51,671 nt of DNA from the NCBI RefSeq assembly GCF_900103525.1, contig NZ_FNHN01000021.1:1-51671 (forward strand). The letters are read 5' to 3'. The stretch is from Bacillus sp. OK048. GTDB taxonomy: Bacteria > Bacillota > Bacilli > Bacillales > Cytobacillaceae. Below the pieces are notes generated by a model. The model did not search any database and was not told where the DNA came from. It worked only from the letters and a program-made list of their open reading frames with translations. Position 1 is the stretch's first letter; each line of letters opens with the position of its first letter. Below are positions 1-8,092 of this stretch, piece after piece. Made by a program: the position numbers and the translations under genes.

Positions 1-104
1 TGGCAAGAAGGTCACACCCGTTCCCATACCGAACACGGAAGTTAAGCTTCTTTGCGCCGATGGTAGTTGGGACTTTGTCCCTGTGAGAGTAGGACATTGC
101 CAGG
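1..104 (+). rRNA. rrf: 5S ribosomal RNA, 5' end cut off by the window
   Basis: The sequence carries the conserved Bacillus 5S core, including the segments CCCGTTCCCATACCGAACAC, GGAAGTTAAGC and GAGAGTAGGAC, and ends near TTGCCAGGC. Roughly the first dozen bases of the mature RNA lie outside the window. It is followed within 10 bases by a rho-independent terminator, so it closes an rRNA operon transcribed left to right. By synteny this is the equivalent of B. subtilis rrnA, which also lies just upstream of csfB. The exact 3' end is estimated. Confidence 0.97.
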
Positions 105-113
105 CTAACGAAG

Positions 114-140
114 CACAACCTGATCAAGGTTGTGTTTTTT
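114..140 (+). terminator. Terminator of the rRNA operon
   Basis: Stem CACAACCT (114-121) pairs with AGGTTGTG (127-134) across the loop GATCA and is followed by six T residues. Confidence 0.92.
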
Positions 141-225
141 CGTATTGTTTGGAAAAAATAGTGAGGTAGGAACGGATAATAGGAGAATCATGCCCGTGCG
201 GCGGTATTTTTATTAAAAGCACTAT

Positions 226-494
226 TATAACGGAATGTTAATTTCACTCTGTTCGAAAAATAAGCGGAGGAATTCCGTTTATTTTGTGAAATACCCATAT
301 TTCGCTTAAAATAAGCGGAGTTTTTCTACTTAAACGATCCAAATCGATGGATTTAGTCTTAATTAGAGCAGTTAGTCGGAATATCTCCGCTTATTTCTGT
401 TCCTAAAGTCGCCCCTATAGACAATAACCGGAAATTCTCCGCCTATTTATACCCATACCTGTACCCACACCTACACGAAAAGCAACCATGAATT
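226..494 (+). repeat. Dispersed intergenic repeat, copy 1 of 3
   Basis: This stretch of about 265 bases is closely similar along its whole length to 33277-33545 and 50965-51228, in the same orientation. It contains four hairpin modules of about 22 bases with the core AGCGGA...TCCG, near 257-285, 308-332, 371-396 and 422-448, and ends with CTACACGAAAA. It fills most of the gap between the 5S terminator and the csfB promoter. I see no convincing gene in 141-666. The three copies differ by scattered substitutions, so they are not recent identical duplicates. Confidence 0.9.
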
Positions 495-666
495 CACTTT
501 TTCATTTATAGAGGTAACGATTATAGCATATTCCCCCTCATCCTTCTTACTAATAAAAAAGTACGAAGTGTTTTTGAAGAAATCATTACTAGACATACAC
601 CCAATCGCAGTTACCAACATAAGATATACTGAGGGATGCCCTGAAGAGTGAATAATTCTAAATTTT

Positions 667-696
667 GTATACAATTATAAAATACCGGCAAGAATA
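667..696 (+). promoter_or_regulatory. Sigma-F promoter of csfB
   Basis: GTATA (667-671), a 15-base spacer and GGCAAGAATA (687-696) match the sigma-F consensus GYATA-N15-GGNNANANTR at every defined position. B. subtilis csfB is known to be transcribed by sigma-F in the forespore. Confidence 0.85.
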
Positions 697-716
697 GGTG
701 TATGGAGGTGGTGTGA

Positions 717-917
717 TTGAATTCATTAGCACAATGTCATTATCACGAAACGTGCGTTATATGTGAGAACTTAAAACCAAAGGGGATACATCTATATACT
801 TCATTTATTTGTACTGATTGTGAAAAAGATTTAATACAAACAGAAACACATGATCCAAAATATAAACATTATCTAAAACAACTTAAAAAAATTACAACAC
901 CTGAAATTTTTTCATAA
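717..917 (+). CDS. csfB: Anti-sigma factor CsfB (Gin)
   Basis: This 66-residue protein matches CsfB/Gin of B. subtilis (about 64 residues). The family binds and inhibits sigma-G, and also sigma-E, so that late forespore genes are not switched on too early or in the wrong cell. Two CxxC pairs (C13/C16 and C32/C35) form the zinc-binding site through which the protein dimerises, and the conserved GIHLYT...FIC block lies between them. The TTG start is chosen because GGAGGTG (704-710) lies six bases upstream. A perfect sigma-F promoter precedes it and a terminator follows, so it is probably monocistronic. It sits next to an rRNA operon, as in B. subtilis. Confidence 0.95.
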   Translation: MNSLAQCHYHETCVICENLKPKGIHLYTSFICTDCEKDLIQTETHDPKYKHYLKQLKKITTPEIFS

Positions 918-943
918 AAAGTCCATTAGGGCTTTATTTTTTT
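918..943 (+). terminator. Terminator of csfB
   Basis: AAAGTCC (918-924) pairs with GGGCTTT (929-935), with one G-T pair and an ATTA loop, followed by a run of T. The stem begins at the csfB stop codon. Confidence 0.85.
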
Positions 944-991
944 GCGTCGCTATTTGTTAAAATGAATGAGACTCTTTTTAGGAGCGTAACG

Positions 992-2431
992 ATGAACAAA
1001 CAAAATCGAATACCCTTATATGAAGCATTAATTGAGCATAATCAAAAAAAAACAATTTCCTTTCATGTTCCAGGTCATAAATCCGGAGCTATTTTCCATC
1101 AGCAAGCCCAAACTATTTTTCAGGATATTCTAAAAATGGATGCCACCGAACTTACGGGACTAGATGATCTACACTCACCGGAGGGTGTAATAAAAGAAGC
1201 TGAAGAGTTATTAGCAGACCTATACCAGGTTAAGAAAAGCTTTTTTTTGATAAATGGATCTACCGTAGGGAATTTAGCGATGATCCTGTCTGTTTGTGAA
1301 AAAGACGATGTTATCCTCGTTCAAAGGAATTGCCATAAGTCAGTCTTAAATGCTCTAAAACTAGCAAAAGCACGCCCAGTATTTTTAGAACCGGATTATC
1401 ATCAAGATTGGAAGACTGCAACGGGTGTATCTAAAGAAATTGTCGGAAAAGCTATTTCACTCTATCCAAAAGCAAAGGCAATGATATTAACCTATCCGAA
1501 CTACTATGGAATGGTGTATGATTTAAAAAGTGTCATTGATCTTGCACATCTTCATAACATCCCTGTATTAGTGGATGAAGCACATGGTCCTCACTTTATT
1601 ATTGGGGAGCCATTTCCAGCATCTGCGATCCAATTAGGCGCTGATATGGTCGTTCAATCGGCACATAAAACGCTCCCAGCGATGACAATGGGTTCTTACT
1701 TACATATAAACAGTGAACGGATTTACATCAACAGAGTTAGGGAGTACCTGCAGATACTTCAGTCGAGCAGTCCGTCATACGTAATTATGGCTTCACTGGA
1801 TCTAGCACGAAATTATTTAGCTACATACGAACAAAGGGATATAGCATACTTACAAAGAGAAATAGCCCACTTTAAAAAGGAGCTATCAACGATCCAAAGT
1901 ATAAAGGTACTAGAGTATCCTGACTCACTCGGGGATACATTAAAAGTAACTATACAGTCTAGGAGTAAGTTAAGCGGCTTCGAGCTTCAAAAAAGATTCG
2001 AAGAAATGGGTATTTATACAGAGTTAGCGGATCCATTTAACGTGCTGTTGGTTCTTCCATTATTGAAAGAAAATCAAGACTATCCATTCCTTGAAGCAAG
2101 CAGGAAAATAAAAGCGGCATTAGCAGACGTACCAATACACCCACTAGAGGAACAATTAAATATTTACACTGGTACTATCTCGGAGTTGTCCATTCCTTAT
2201 GATAAATTGTCAGATGTTAAAAAGGAAGCAGTGGTAATATCAGAAGCTGCGGGACATGTGTGTGGAGAGACAATCATACCATATCCTCCAGGTATTCCCC
2301 TTCTGCTAATCGGAGAGCTGATCACCGAGGAAAAGATTAATCAGCTAATCCAACTAATGAATACGGGAGCAAGATTTCAAGGAGGCTCATTCCTAGATAA
2401 AAACCTAATACACATTATTAGGACAAGTTAA
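992..2431 (+). CDS. yaaO: PLP-dependent Orn/Lys/Arg decarboxylase family protein (YaaO-like)
   Basis: This 479-residue protein belongs to the fold type I group III decarboxylases, which remove the carboxyl group from arginine, lysine or ornithine. The expected pyridoxal phosphate lysine is K226 in SAHKTLPAM, and the cofactor ring-binding aspartate is in DEAHGPHF near residue 195. HVPGHKSG near the N terminus and GTGA-like glycines at the C terminus are also typical. The ATG at 992 is preferred over one at 962 because TAGGAG (979-984) lies seven bases before it. B. subtilis YaaO has a similar length. Substrate specificity cannot be read from the sequence, and SpeA-type arginine decarboxylase remains an alternative. 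It directly precedes tmk. Confidence 0.9.
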   Translation: MNKQNRIPLYEALIEHNQKKTISFHVPGHKSGAIFHQQAQTIFQDILKMDATELTGLDDLHSPEGVIKEAEELLADLYQVKKSFFLINGSTVGNLAMILSVCEKDDVILVQRNCHKSVLNALKLAKARPVFLEPDYHQDWKTATGVSKEIVGKAISLYPKAKAMILTYPNYYGMVYDLKSVIDLAHLHNIPVLVDEAHGPHFIIGEPFPASAIQLGADMVVQSAHKTLPAMTMGSYLHINSERIYINRVREYLQILQSSSPSYVIMASLDLARNYLATYEQRDIAYLQREIAHFKKELSTIQSIKVLEYPDSLGDTLKVTIQSRSKLSGFELQKRFEEMGIYTELADPFNVLLVLPLLKENQDYPFLEASRKIKAALADVPIHPLEEQLNIYTGTISELSIPYDKLSDVKKEAVVISEAAGHVCGETIIPYPPGIPLLLIGELITEEKINQLIQLMNTGARFQGGSFLDKNLIHIIRTS

Positions 2432-2452
2432 GATTTTGGAGGTTTACTATTG

Positions 2453-3070
2453 ATGAAGAGCAGTTTTTTTATTACATTTGAAGGCCCTGATGGTGCAGGG
2501 AAGACAACTATCATTAGTATGGTAGCAAAGGAACTAAAAGATGCGTTATTAACGCGGGAACCAGGTGGTATTGATATTGCAGAACAAATCAGAACGGTTA
2601 TTTTAGATAAGAACAACATAGCCATGGATGCTCGGACAGAAGCCTTACTCTATGCTGCTGCAAGAAGACAGCATTTAGTGGAAAAGGTTAAGCCTGCCTT
2701 AGAGGAAGGCAAAATTGTCTTGTGCGATCGGTTCGTGGATAGTTCATTAGCCTACCAAGGCCATGCTCGTGGTTTAGGAATTGATGAAGTGTTATCCATT
2801 AATCAATTTGCAATTGAAAAGATGATGCCTGATCTAACTATCTATTTTGATATTGAACCGGAGCTTGGTTTACAGCGAATTAACAAAAATAAAGGGCGAG
2901 AAGTAAATCGCTTAGATTTGGAACACCTTGAATTCCATAATCGTGTTAGAGAGGGTTATCACCTAGTAATGGAAAGATTTCCAGAGAGAATAGTAAAAAT
3001 TGATGCGTCAGGAGAAGTAGGGGTTGTTTTTAAAAAAACAATGGAGCTTCTAAAAGAAAAAATAATCTAG
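2453..3070 (+). CDS. tmk: Thymidylate kinase
   Basis: The 205-residue product phosphorylates dTMP to dTDP in the cytoplasm, an essential step in dTTP supply. The P-loop GPDGAGKT spans residues 11-18. The DRFVDSSLAYQG segment supplies the DR(Y/F/H) nucleoside-binding motif, and the lid region carries the RLDLE sequence. GGAGG (2438-2442) precedes two possible starts, a TTG at 2450 and the ATG at 2453; I chose the ATG, with ten bases of spacing. The gene begins 21 bases after yaaO and may be cotranscribed with it. A terminator follows, separating it from darA. Confidence 0.97.
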   Translation: MKSSFFITFEGPDGAGKTTIISMVAKELKDALLTREPGGIDIAEQIRTVILDKNNIAMDARTEALLYAAARRQHLVEKVKPALEEGKIVLCDRFVDSSLAYQGHARGLGIDEVLSINQFAIEKMMPDLTIYFDIEPELGLQRINKNKGREVNRLDLEHLEFHNRVREGYHLVMERFPERIVKIDASGEVGVVFKKTMELLKEKII

Positions 3071-3073
3071 TAC

Positions 3074-3099
3074 GAGCCTTCTTTCGTAAGGCTTTTTTT
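3074..3099 (+). terminator. Terminator of the yaaO-tmk unit
   Basis: AGCCTT (3075-3080) pairs with AAGGCT (3088-3093), followed by seven T residues. Confidence 0.85.
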
Positions 3100-3161
3100 C
3101 TTTTTAAGACAAATTTCAAAAGCACTCCCCGTAGAATATCAATGTGATAAGGACAAATACC

Positions 3162-3170
3162 TGTTATAAT
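3162..3170 (+). promoter_or_regulatory. Extended -10 promoter before darA
   Basis: TGTTATAAT at 3162-3170 is a consensus sigma-A -10 box with the TG extension. No good -35 box lies 17 bases upstream, which is tolerated in extended -10 promoters. It lies 42 bases before the darA start. Confidence 0.55.
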
Positions 3171-3212
3171 ATAGGAAAGAGAAACGAGACTGTTAGTGAG
3201 GGGTTGGTAGAG

Positions 3213-3542
3213 ATGAAACTTATCATCGCTGTTGTTCAAGATCAGGATAGCAACAGATTATCAAAAGCACTGGTTGATCATAATTTTAGAGCGACGAAGC
3301 TGGCAACTACAGGCGGCTTTTTGAAATCTGGCAATACCACCTTTATGATTGGCACAGAGGATATTCGTGTCGACCGTGCATTACAAATCATCAAAGATAA
3401 CTGTAAATCACGGGATCAATTAGTGGCGCCTGTTTCCCCTATGGGTGGAAATGCAGATTCCTTTGTCCCTTACCCAGTCGAAGTTGAGGTAGGCGGTGCA
3501 ACCGTTTTCGTTCTCCCAATTGAACAATATATGCATTTTTAA
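3213..3542 (+). CDS. darA: Cyclic di-AMP receptor DarA (YaaQ), PII-like protein
   Basis: The 109-residue product is nearly collinear with B. subtilis DarA, a PII-like trimer that binds the second messenger c-di-AMP; its downstream effect is still poorly defined. Conserved blocks are MKLIIAVVQDQDSN at the N terminus, TTGGFLKSGNTTF around residues 28-40, and GGNADSFVPYPVEV near the C terminus. An upstream in-frame start at 3144 would add 23 residues not present in the family, so the ATG at 3213 is preferred. The usual next gene, yaaR, is missing and holB follows after 31 bases. Confidence 0.95.
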   Translation: MKLIIAVVQDQDSNRLSKALVDHNFRATKLATTGGFLKSGNTTFMIGTEDIRVDRALQIIKDNCKSRDQLVAPVSPMGGNADSFVPYPVEVEVGGATVFVLPIEQYMHF

Positions 3543-3573
3543 ATCAATACTAATGGTAAGTGAGTGATGTACT

Positions 3574-4581
3574 TTGGTAAAAACATGGGATCAACTAGAG
3601 GAGCTGCAACCTACCGTCCTAAAAATGTTAAAGAACAGTTTGTTGAAGAATCGTGTAGCCCATGCCTATTTACTTGAGGGAATTAGAGGGACTGGGAAGA
3701 GGGAAATCGCCCTTCTAATCACGAAGGCTCTATTTTGTGTATCATTACTTGAAGGCTATAAACCATGTGAATCTTGTAATACATGCCGCCGGATTAATAG
3801 CGGCAATCATCCAGATGTCCATAAAGTAGCGCCTGATGGTTTATCAATAAAAAAACAACAAATCCAAGACCTCCAAGAGGAATTTTCTAAAAAAGGTGTA
3901 GAGTCGTCAAAAAAGGTTTATATGATTAGTGACGCTGACAAAATGAGTGTAAGCGCGGCGAATAGTTTACTAAAGTTTCTTGAGGAACCAAACTCACAAA
4001 CTACAGCCTTTTTACTAACAGAGCAGCCGCAGCAGTTATTACCAACCATACTTTCGCGCTGCCAAATATTATCATTTAAACCATTGTCTCCACAAGCAAT
4101 GATCAGTCAGTTGACTGAAAACGGCGTAAATCCAATGAAGGCACCACTATTAGCACAGCTAACAAATAGCCTAGATGAGGCATATGAATTAAATGTCGAT
4201 GATTGGTTTGCACAAGCTCAAAAAATAGTGTTAAAATTGTATGAGGTGTTGAAAAAAGGTTCTTTAGAAGCAATGGTAACTCTTCAAGGGGATTGGTTCT
4301 CACACTTTAAAGAGAAAGAGCAGATAAATCGTGGTCTAGATCTTTTACTTCTTATTTTTAAGGATTTATTATATATACAATTAGATAAACAGGAGCAAAT
4401 CGTCTTTAAAGCTGAAAGTGACCGGTTAAGACAATATGCTCTTGAAACATCCGGACGGCGGTTATCGGATCAAATGACGGCTATTCTCGAGGCAAAAAGG
4501 AAACTGGCGGCGAATATGAACCCGCAGCTAATGATGGAAGAGCTTGTGTTAAATTTGCAGGAGGGATCTTCATTTGTATGA
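3574..4581 (+). CDS. holB: DNA polymerase III delta-prime subunit
   Basis: This 335-residue AAA+ protein is the clamp-loader subunit that works with DnaX and HolA to place the sliding clamp on primed DNA. The Walker A region is degenerate in the way typical of delta-prime (GIRGTGKRE, residues 36-44). A zinc module with C55, C65, C68 and C71 follows, and the SRC motif appears as LSRCQ in the ATPase domain. The start is a TTG preceded by AAGTGAG. The stop overlaps the start of ricT by eight bases, indicating translational coupling. Length agrees with B. subtilis HolB (329 residues). Confidence 0.95.
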   Translation: MVKTWDQLEELQPTVLKMLKNSLLKNRVAHAYLLEGIRGTGKREIALLITKALFCVSLLEGYKPCESCNTCRRINSGNHPDVHKVAPDGLSIKKQQIQDLQEEFSKKGVESSKKVYMISDADKMSVSAANSLLKFLEEPNSQTTAFLLTEQPQQLLPTILSRCQILSFKPLSPQAMISQLTENGVNPMKAPLLAQLTNSLDEAYELNVDDWFAQAQKIVLKLYEVLKKGSLEAMVTLQGDWFSHFKEKEQINRGLDLLLLIFKDLLYIQLDKQEQIVFKAESDRLRQYALETSGRRLSDQMTAILEAKRKLAANMNPQLMMEELVLNLQEGSSFV

Positions 4582-5401
4582 TGTTGTAGGAGTACGCTTT
4601 AAAAAAGCGGGAAAAATCTATTATTTTGATCCTGGAGACCTCTCAATTCAAAAAGATGACTTTGTGATTGTCGAAACGGTACGTGGGGTTGAATATGGCA
4701 AAGCTGTCGTTCCACGCAAACAGGTTGAGGAGCATGATGTTGTTTTACCATTAAAAAAGGTAGTAAGAATTGCAGATCATAAGGATCGAATGATCGTTGA
4801 AGAGAATAAACAAGCAGCCCAGGAAGCATATGATGTTTGCAATGAAAAAGTAAATGGACATCAACTAGATATGAAACTAGTGGATGTTGAATATACATTT
4901 GACCGAAACAAAGTGATTTTCTATTTTACTGCTGACGGCAGAGTTGATTTCCGTGAGTTAGTAAAAGATTTAGCAGCCATTTTTCGGACAAGAATTGAAT
5001 TACGCCAAATCGGTGTCAGGGATGAGGCAAAAATGCTTGGAGGCATTGGCCCATGTGGAAGAATGCTTTGTTGTTCCACATTTTTAGGTGACTTTGACCC
5101 AGTGTCGATTAAGATGGCAAAGGATCAAAATCTATCTTTGAATCCTACTAAGATATCCGGATTATGCGGTAGACTTATGTGCTGTTTGAAATATGAGAAT
5201 GATGAATATGAAGCTGCAAAAGAACAATTGCCTGATATAGGGGAAATGATTCAGACTCCTCAAGGTCGAGGTAAAGTAGTAGGATTAAATTTATTAGAGC
5301 GGGTACTTCAGGTGGAACTAAAGGAACAGGATAGAGTTCTGGAGTATACATTGGATGAAATCATTAAAGAAGGTGCCTTTTCTATACAATCCACAGATTA
5401 A
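4574..5401 (+). CDS. ricT: RicT (YaaT), Fe-S subunit of the RicAFT complex
   Basis: This 275-residue PSP1-domain protein has the same length as B. subtilis RicT. RicT joins RicA and RicF in a complex that stimulates RNase Y-dependent mRNA maturation and speeds phosphorelay signalling to Spo0A, affecting sporulation, competence and biofilms. Six cysteines in two CGR-x-x-CC motifs (C161, C166, C167 and C198, C203, C204) are the expected ligands of an iron-sulphur cluster. It starts with TTG, with AGGAGGG (4559-4565) upstream inside holB. It is followed three bases later by the yabA ribosome binding region. Confidence 0.96.
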   Translation: MYDVVGVRFKKAGKIYYFDPGDLSIQKDDFVIVETVRGVEYGKAVVPRKQVEEHDVVLPLKKVVRIADHKDRMIVEENKQAAQEAYDVCNEKVNGHQLDMKLVDVEYTFDRNKVIFYFTADGRVDFRELVKDLAAIFRTRIELRQIGVRDEAKMLGGIGPCGRMLCCSTFLGDFDPVSIKMAKDQNLSLNPTKISGLCGRLMCCLKYENDEYEAAKEQLPDIGEMIQTPQGRGKVVGLNLLERVLQVELKEQDRVLEYTLDEIIKEGAFSIQSTD

Positions 5402-5413
5402 GAGGTGGAAGGC

Positions 5414-5785
5414 GTGGATAAAAAAGAGATATTTGAATCAGTAAGTAACATGGAAACACAAATTGGACATCTTTACCAACAACTCGGGGAATTAAAGCAG
5501 CATTTAGCCGAAATACTAGAAGAAAATCATTATTTAAAGCTCGAAAATGAACATCTAAGGCGCCGTTTAGATGTAAGCACGGAGAAGGAAAAGAAGGTAG
5601 GGCAAGATAAAAAAGGGACAACTTCGCAAGTACCTCCTGGTGATCGAACTCTAGATATTGGCGAAGGCTACGATAACCTTGCTCGGCTTTATCAAGAGGG
5701 ATTTCATATATGTAACTTGCATTTTGGAAGCTTGCGCAAGGAAGGGGATTGTTTATTTTGTCTCTCCTTTCTTAATAAGAAATAA
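5414..5785 (+). CDS. yabA: Replication initiation control protein YabA
   Basis: The 123-residue product matches YabA, which bridges DnaA and the DnaN clamp and prevents over-initiation of replication. Residues 1-60 form a leucine-zipper coiled coil that tetramerises. The C terminus holds the zinc domain that binds DnaA and DnaN, with HICNLHFG and CLFC (C100, H103, C113, C116). I prefer the GTG at 5414 over the one at 5405 because AGAGGTGG (5401-5408) is then correctly spaced and the protein begins MDKKEIF as in B. subtilis. A strong terminator follows, ending the holB-ricT-yabA unit. Confidence 0.96.
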   Translation: MDKKEIFESVSNMETQIGHLYQQLGELKQHLAEILEENHYLKLENEHLRRRLDVSTEKEKKVGQDKKGTTSQVPPGDRTLDIGEGYDNLARLYQEGFHICNLHFGSLRKEGDCLFCLSFLNKK

Positions 5786-5793
5786 ATCGCAAA

Positions 5794-5824
5794 GAGGTTG
5801 ACTCAGGTCAGCCTCATTTTTTTA
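5794..5824 (+). terminator. Terminator after yabA
   Basis: GAGGTTGAC (5794-5802) pairs with GTCAGCCTC (5807-5815), nine pairs with one G-T, loop TCAG, followed by ATTTTTTTT. Confidence 0.92.
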
Positions 5825-5846
5825 CATATTATAGAGGTGGAACGAT

Positions 5847-6584
5847 GTGGTTATTTTAAAGGATGACGAACGGCTGGATTACTTGCTTGCTGAAAATTTA
5901 AGAATAATTCAAAGCCCGTCGGTTTTTGCTTTTTCACTTGATGCTGTCTTACTGGCTCGATTTGTGTATGTACCCATTCAAAAAGGAAATATTATTGACC
6001 TATGCAGTGGGAATGGGGTTATTCCTTTATTTCTAAGCGGCCGAACAAAGGGGACTATTACTGGTGTTGAGATTCAAGCGAGGCTTTATGATATGGCGGT
6101 AAGAAGTATTGACTATAATCATCTTCGAGACCGCCTTCAGATGATTCATGGAGATATAAAAGAGGTTCCTAAGCAGTTAGGGTATGGGAAATTTGATGTT
6201 GTTACCTGTAATCCACCATATTTCCCTACTCCCTCGAAGGATGAAATAAACCCGAATGAACATCTAGCCATTGCTCGACACGAAATACTATGTACACTTG
6301 AGGATGCGGTTAAGGCATCGAGTCAATTAGTAAAGCAGGGAGGAAAAGTTGCTTTTGTCCATCGTCCTGGAAGGTTGATGGATATCATTACCGCCATGCG
6401 TCAAAATCGTCTTGAACCTAAGCGCATTCAGTTTGTGTATCCAAAGCAAGGGAAAGAGGCAAATACATTATTAATTGAAGCAATAAAGGATGGCAGCCCT
6501 GATTTAAAAATACTTCCGCCAATGGTTGTCTATAATGAAGAAGGGGAATACACAGAGGAGATTAAAAGGATTTTATATGGTTGA
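5847..6584 (+). CDS. trmN6: tRNA1(Val) adenine-37 N6-methyltransferase family protein (YabB/TrmN6)
   Basis: This 245-residue class I SAM-dependent methyltransferase has the N6-adenine catalytic motif NPPYFP at residues 122-127 and a SAM-binding block with IIDLCSGNGVIPLFLS near residue 50. The family methylates A37 of tRNA1(Val) in E. coli; the Bacillus member YabB is assigned by similarity. The start is a GTG with AGAGGTGG (5833-5840) upstream. In B. subtilis, yazA (a GIY-YIG protein) lies between this gene and rsmI; here only 18 bases separate them. Confidence 0.9.
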   Translation: MVILKDDERLDYLLAENLRIIQSPSVFAFSLDAVLLARFVYVPIQKGNIIDLCSGNGVIPLFLSGRTKGTITGVEIQARLYDMAVRSIDYNHLRDRLQMIHGDIKEVPKQLGYGKFDVVTCNPPYFPTPSKDEINPNEHLAIARHEILCTLEDAVKASSQLVKQGGKVAFVHRPGRLMDIITAMRQNRLEPKRIQFVYPKQGKEANTLLIEAIKDGSPDLKILPPMVVYNEEGEYTEEIKRILYG

Positions 6585-6602
6585 TACCTGGAGGTGATTA
6601 TG

Positions 6603-7481
6603 ATGTGGCAGCAAAAGAGTTTTGAGAATGAAGCACTAAAAGGAATCCTTTATCTTGTTCCGACCCCAATTGGTAATCTGGAGGACATGAGTTATCGTGC
6701 TGTAAGAATATTAAAAGAAGCCGATTTAATTGCTGCAGAAGATACAAGAAATACAAAAAAGCTCTGTAATTATTTCGAAATTCAAACACCAGTTGTGAGT
6801 TACCATGAACATAATAAGGAAGCGAGCGGTGAGAAGCTCATTCATAAGATTAAGGATGGCATGAAAATAGCTTTGGTGAGTGATGCAGGCATGCCTGCCA
6901 TTTCCGATCCAGGATATGAGTTGGTAGAGGCAGCAATAAGTGAGAAAGTAACCGTTGTCCCATTACCTGGTGCAAATGCTGCTCTCCCAGCGTTAGTTGC
7001 CTCTGGACTTGCTTGCCAGCCCTTTTATTTTTATGGTTTCTTAAACCGAGGTAAAAGAGAAAAGAAAGCTGAGTTAGAAAAGGTAAAGAAACAAACAGGA
7101 ACTCTGATTTTTTACGAGTCACCACACCGACTTAAAGAGACATTAACTAGTATGCATGGAATATTAGGAAATCGCAAAATTGCAATTTGTCGGGAGTTGA
7201 CTAAAAAGTTTGAGGAATTTATTAGAGGCAGCTTAGAGGAAATTATTGTGTGGGCAAACCAGGATGAAATTCGTGGCGAATTTTGTTTAATTGTTGAAGG
7301 CGCAGATGAAAGTAAAGTAAAGGAAGAAGAAATAAGTTGGTGGGAATCCTTATCAATTGAGGAACATGTTAATCATTACATAAGTGTAAAAGAACTGCAT
7401 TCAAAAGAGGCCATCAAACAAGCAGCCAAAGATCGAGGAATAAACAAACGTGAGGTATATCAGGCCTATCACATTGATTAG
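6603..7481 (+). CDS. rsmI: 16S rRNA C1402 ribose 2'-O-methyltransferase
   Basis: The 292-residue product belongs to the tetrapyrrole-methylase fold family and methylates the ribose of C1402 in 16S rRNA at the decoding centre. Hallmarks are VPTPIGNLED at residues 19-28, AAEDTRNT soon after, SDAGMPAISDPG, and the PGANA turn. The ATG at 6603 gives six bases between GGAGGTG (6590-6596) and the start; the ATG at 6600 and the GTG at 6594 are closer or overlap the site. It ends facing abrB, which is transcribed in the opposite direction. Confidence 0.95.
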   Translation: MWQQKSFENEALKGILYLVPTPIGNLEDMSYRAVRILKEADLIAAEDTRNTKKLCNYFEIQTPVVSYHEHNKEASGEKLIHKIKDGMKIALVSDAGMPAISDPGYELVEAAISEKVTVVPLPGANAALPALVASGLACQPFYFYGFLNRGKREKKAELEKVKKQTGTLIFYESPHRLKETLTSMHGILGNRKIAICRELTKKFEEFIRGSLEEIIVWANQDEIRGEFCLIVEGADESKVKEEEISWWESLSIEEHVNHYISVKELHSKEAIKQAAKDRGINKREVYQAYHID

Positions 7482-7514
7482 TAGCGCAAATCAACAGTCC
7501 AGTTTAAAACAGCC

Positions 7515-7546
7515 AAAAAAAGCTTCTCCCTTGTTAGGAGAAGCTT
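7515..7546 (-). terminator. Terminator of abrB
   Basis: Perfect ten-pair stem AAGCTTCTCC (7520-7529) with GGAGAAGCTT (7537-7546). The A run on its left side becomes a T run on the - strand, so it serves abrB; the stem may also slow transcription arriving from rsmI. Confidence 0.88.
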
Positions 7547-7554
7547 CGTCTATA

Positions 7555-7839
7555 TTATTTTACTAATTCAAATTGATTTTGAATTTCTTTTACTAACAGT
7601 TCTGCGCCTTCCTTGCTAAGGATTAGTTTTCCGCCAGCAAGTGCTAAATTATCATCAGAGACTTCACCAGTTACTTGGCAAGTCATATTAGGTTTGTATT
7701 TCTTTAAGATAATGCGCTCGTCATCAACATAAATTTCAAGTGCATCCTTTTCAGCAATACCAAGTGTTCTTCTTAATTCGATTGGAATGACCACACGACC
7801 TAATTCATCAACTTTACGGACAATACCTGTAGATTTCAT
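7555..7839 (-). CDS. abrB: Transition-state regulator AbrB
   Basis: The 94-residue product is almost identical at its N terminus to B. subtilis AbrB (MKSTGIVRKVDELGRVVIP onward). AbrB is a tetrameric swapped-hairpin DNA-binding protein that represses many post-exponential genes, including spoVG and sigH, until Spo0A shuts it off. The N-terminal 50 residues hold the DNA-binding arginines; the C-terminal part multimerises. GAGAGGAGCT upstream on the - strand is the ribosome binding site. It has its own sigma-A promoter, tandem Spo0A boxes in the leader and a terminator, and is one of only two genes on the - strand here. Confidence 0.98.
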   Translation of the reverse strand: MKSTGIVRKVDELGRVVIPIELRRTLGIAEKDALEIYVDDERIILKKYKPNMTCQVTGEVSDDNLALAGGKLILSKEGAELLVKEIQNQFELVK

Positions 7840-7888
7840 AATTACTAGCTCCTCTCATTTTGAACCTATTAATTTATCTTTCTATCAA

Positions 7889-7905
7889 TTCGTCATAATT
7901 CGACA
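7889..7905 (-). promoter_or_regulatory. Tandem Spo0A boxes in the abrB leader
   Basis: Read on the - strand this is TGTCGAA-TTA-TGACGAA: one perfect 0A box (consensus TGTCGAA) and one single-mismatch box three bases apart. They fall about 10-26 bases downstream of the expected start point, where phosphorylated Spo0A represses abrB in B. subtilis. Confidence 0.85.
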
Positions 7906-7921
7906 TTATTTTTATAAACTT

Positions 7922-7950
7922 ATAATACCAGTCATTCCATTTTTCGTCAA
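7922..7950 (-). promoter_or_regulatory. Sigma-A promoter of abrB
   Basis: On the - strand TTGACG (7950-7945), a 17-base spacer and TATTAT (7927-7922). The start point would be near 7915. Confidence 0.85.
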
Positions 7951-8092
7951 TTACTTTATGGTAAAAACTAACTGGAAAAATTAGCTATCTTAAATAAAGT
8001 TGATTTATCAATAAATATTGGAATTAATTATAGATGAAATAAATTTTTAATATAATTGTTTATTAATAGTGTTATCGTGATGGATTGGAAAA

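Noticed and set aside
226..494. CRISPR array, suggested by the repeated AGCGGA/TCCG modules
   Set aside because: The modules vary in sequence and spacing, there are only four, and the intervening sequence is itself conserved between copies, unlike spacers.
471..674. A 67-codon frame on the - strand next to repeat copy 1
   Set aside because: It starts with TTG without a ribosome binding site, includes the repeat edge, overlaps the csfB promoter, and resembles no family I know.
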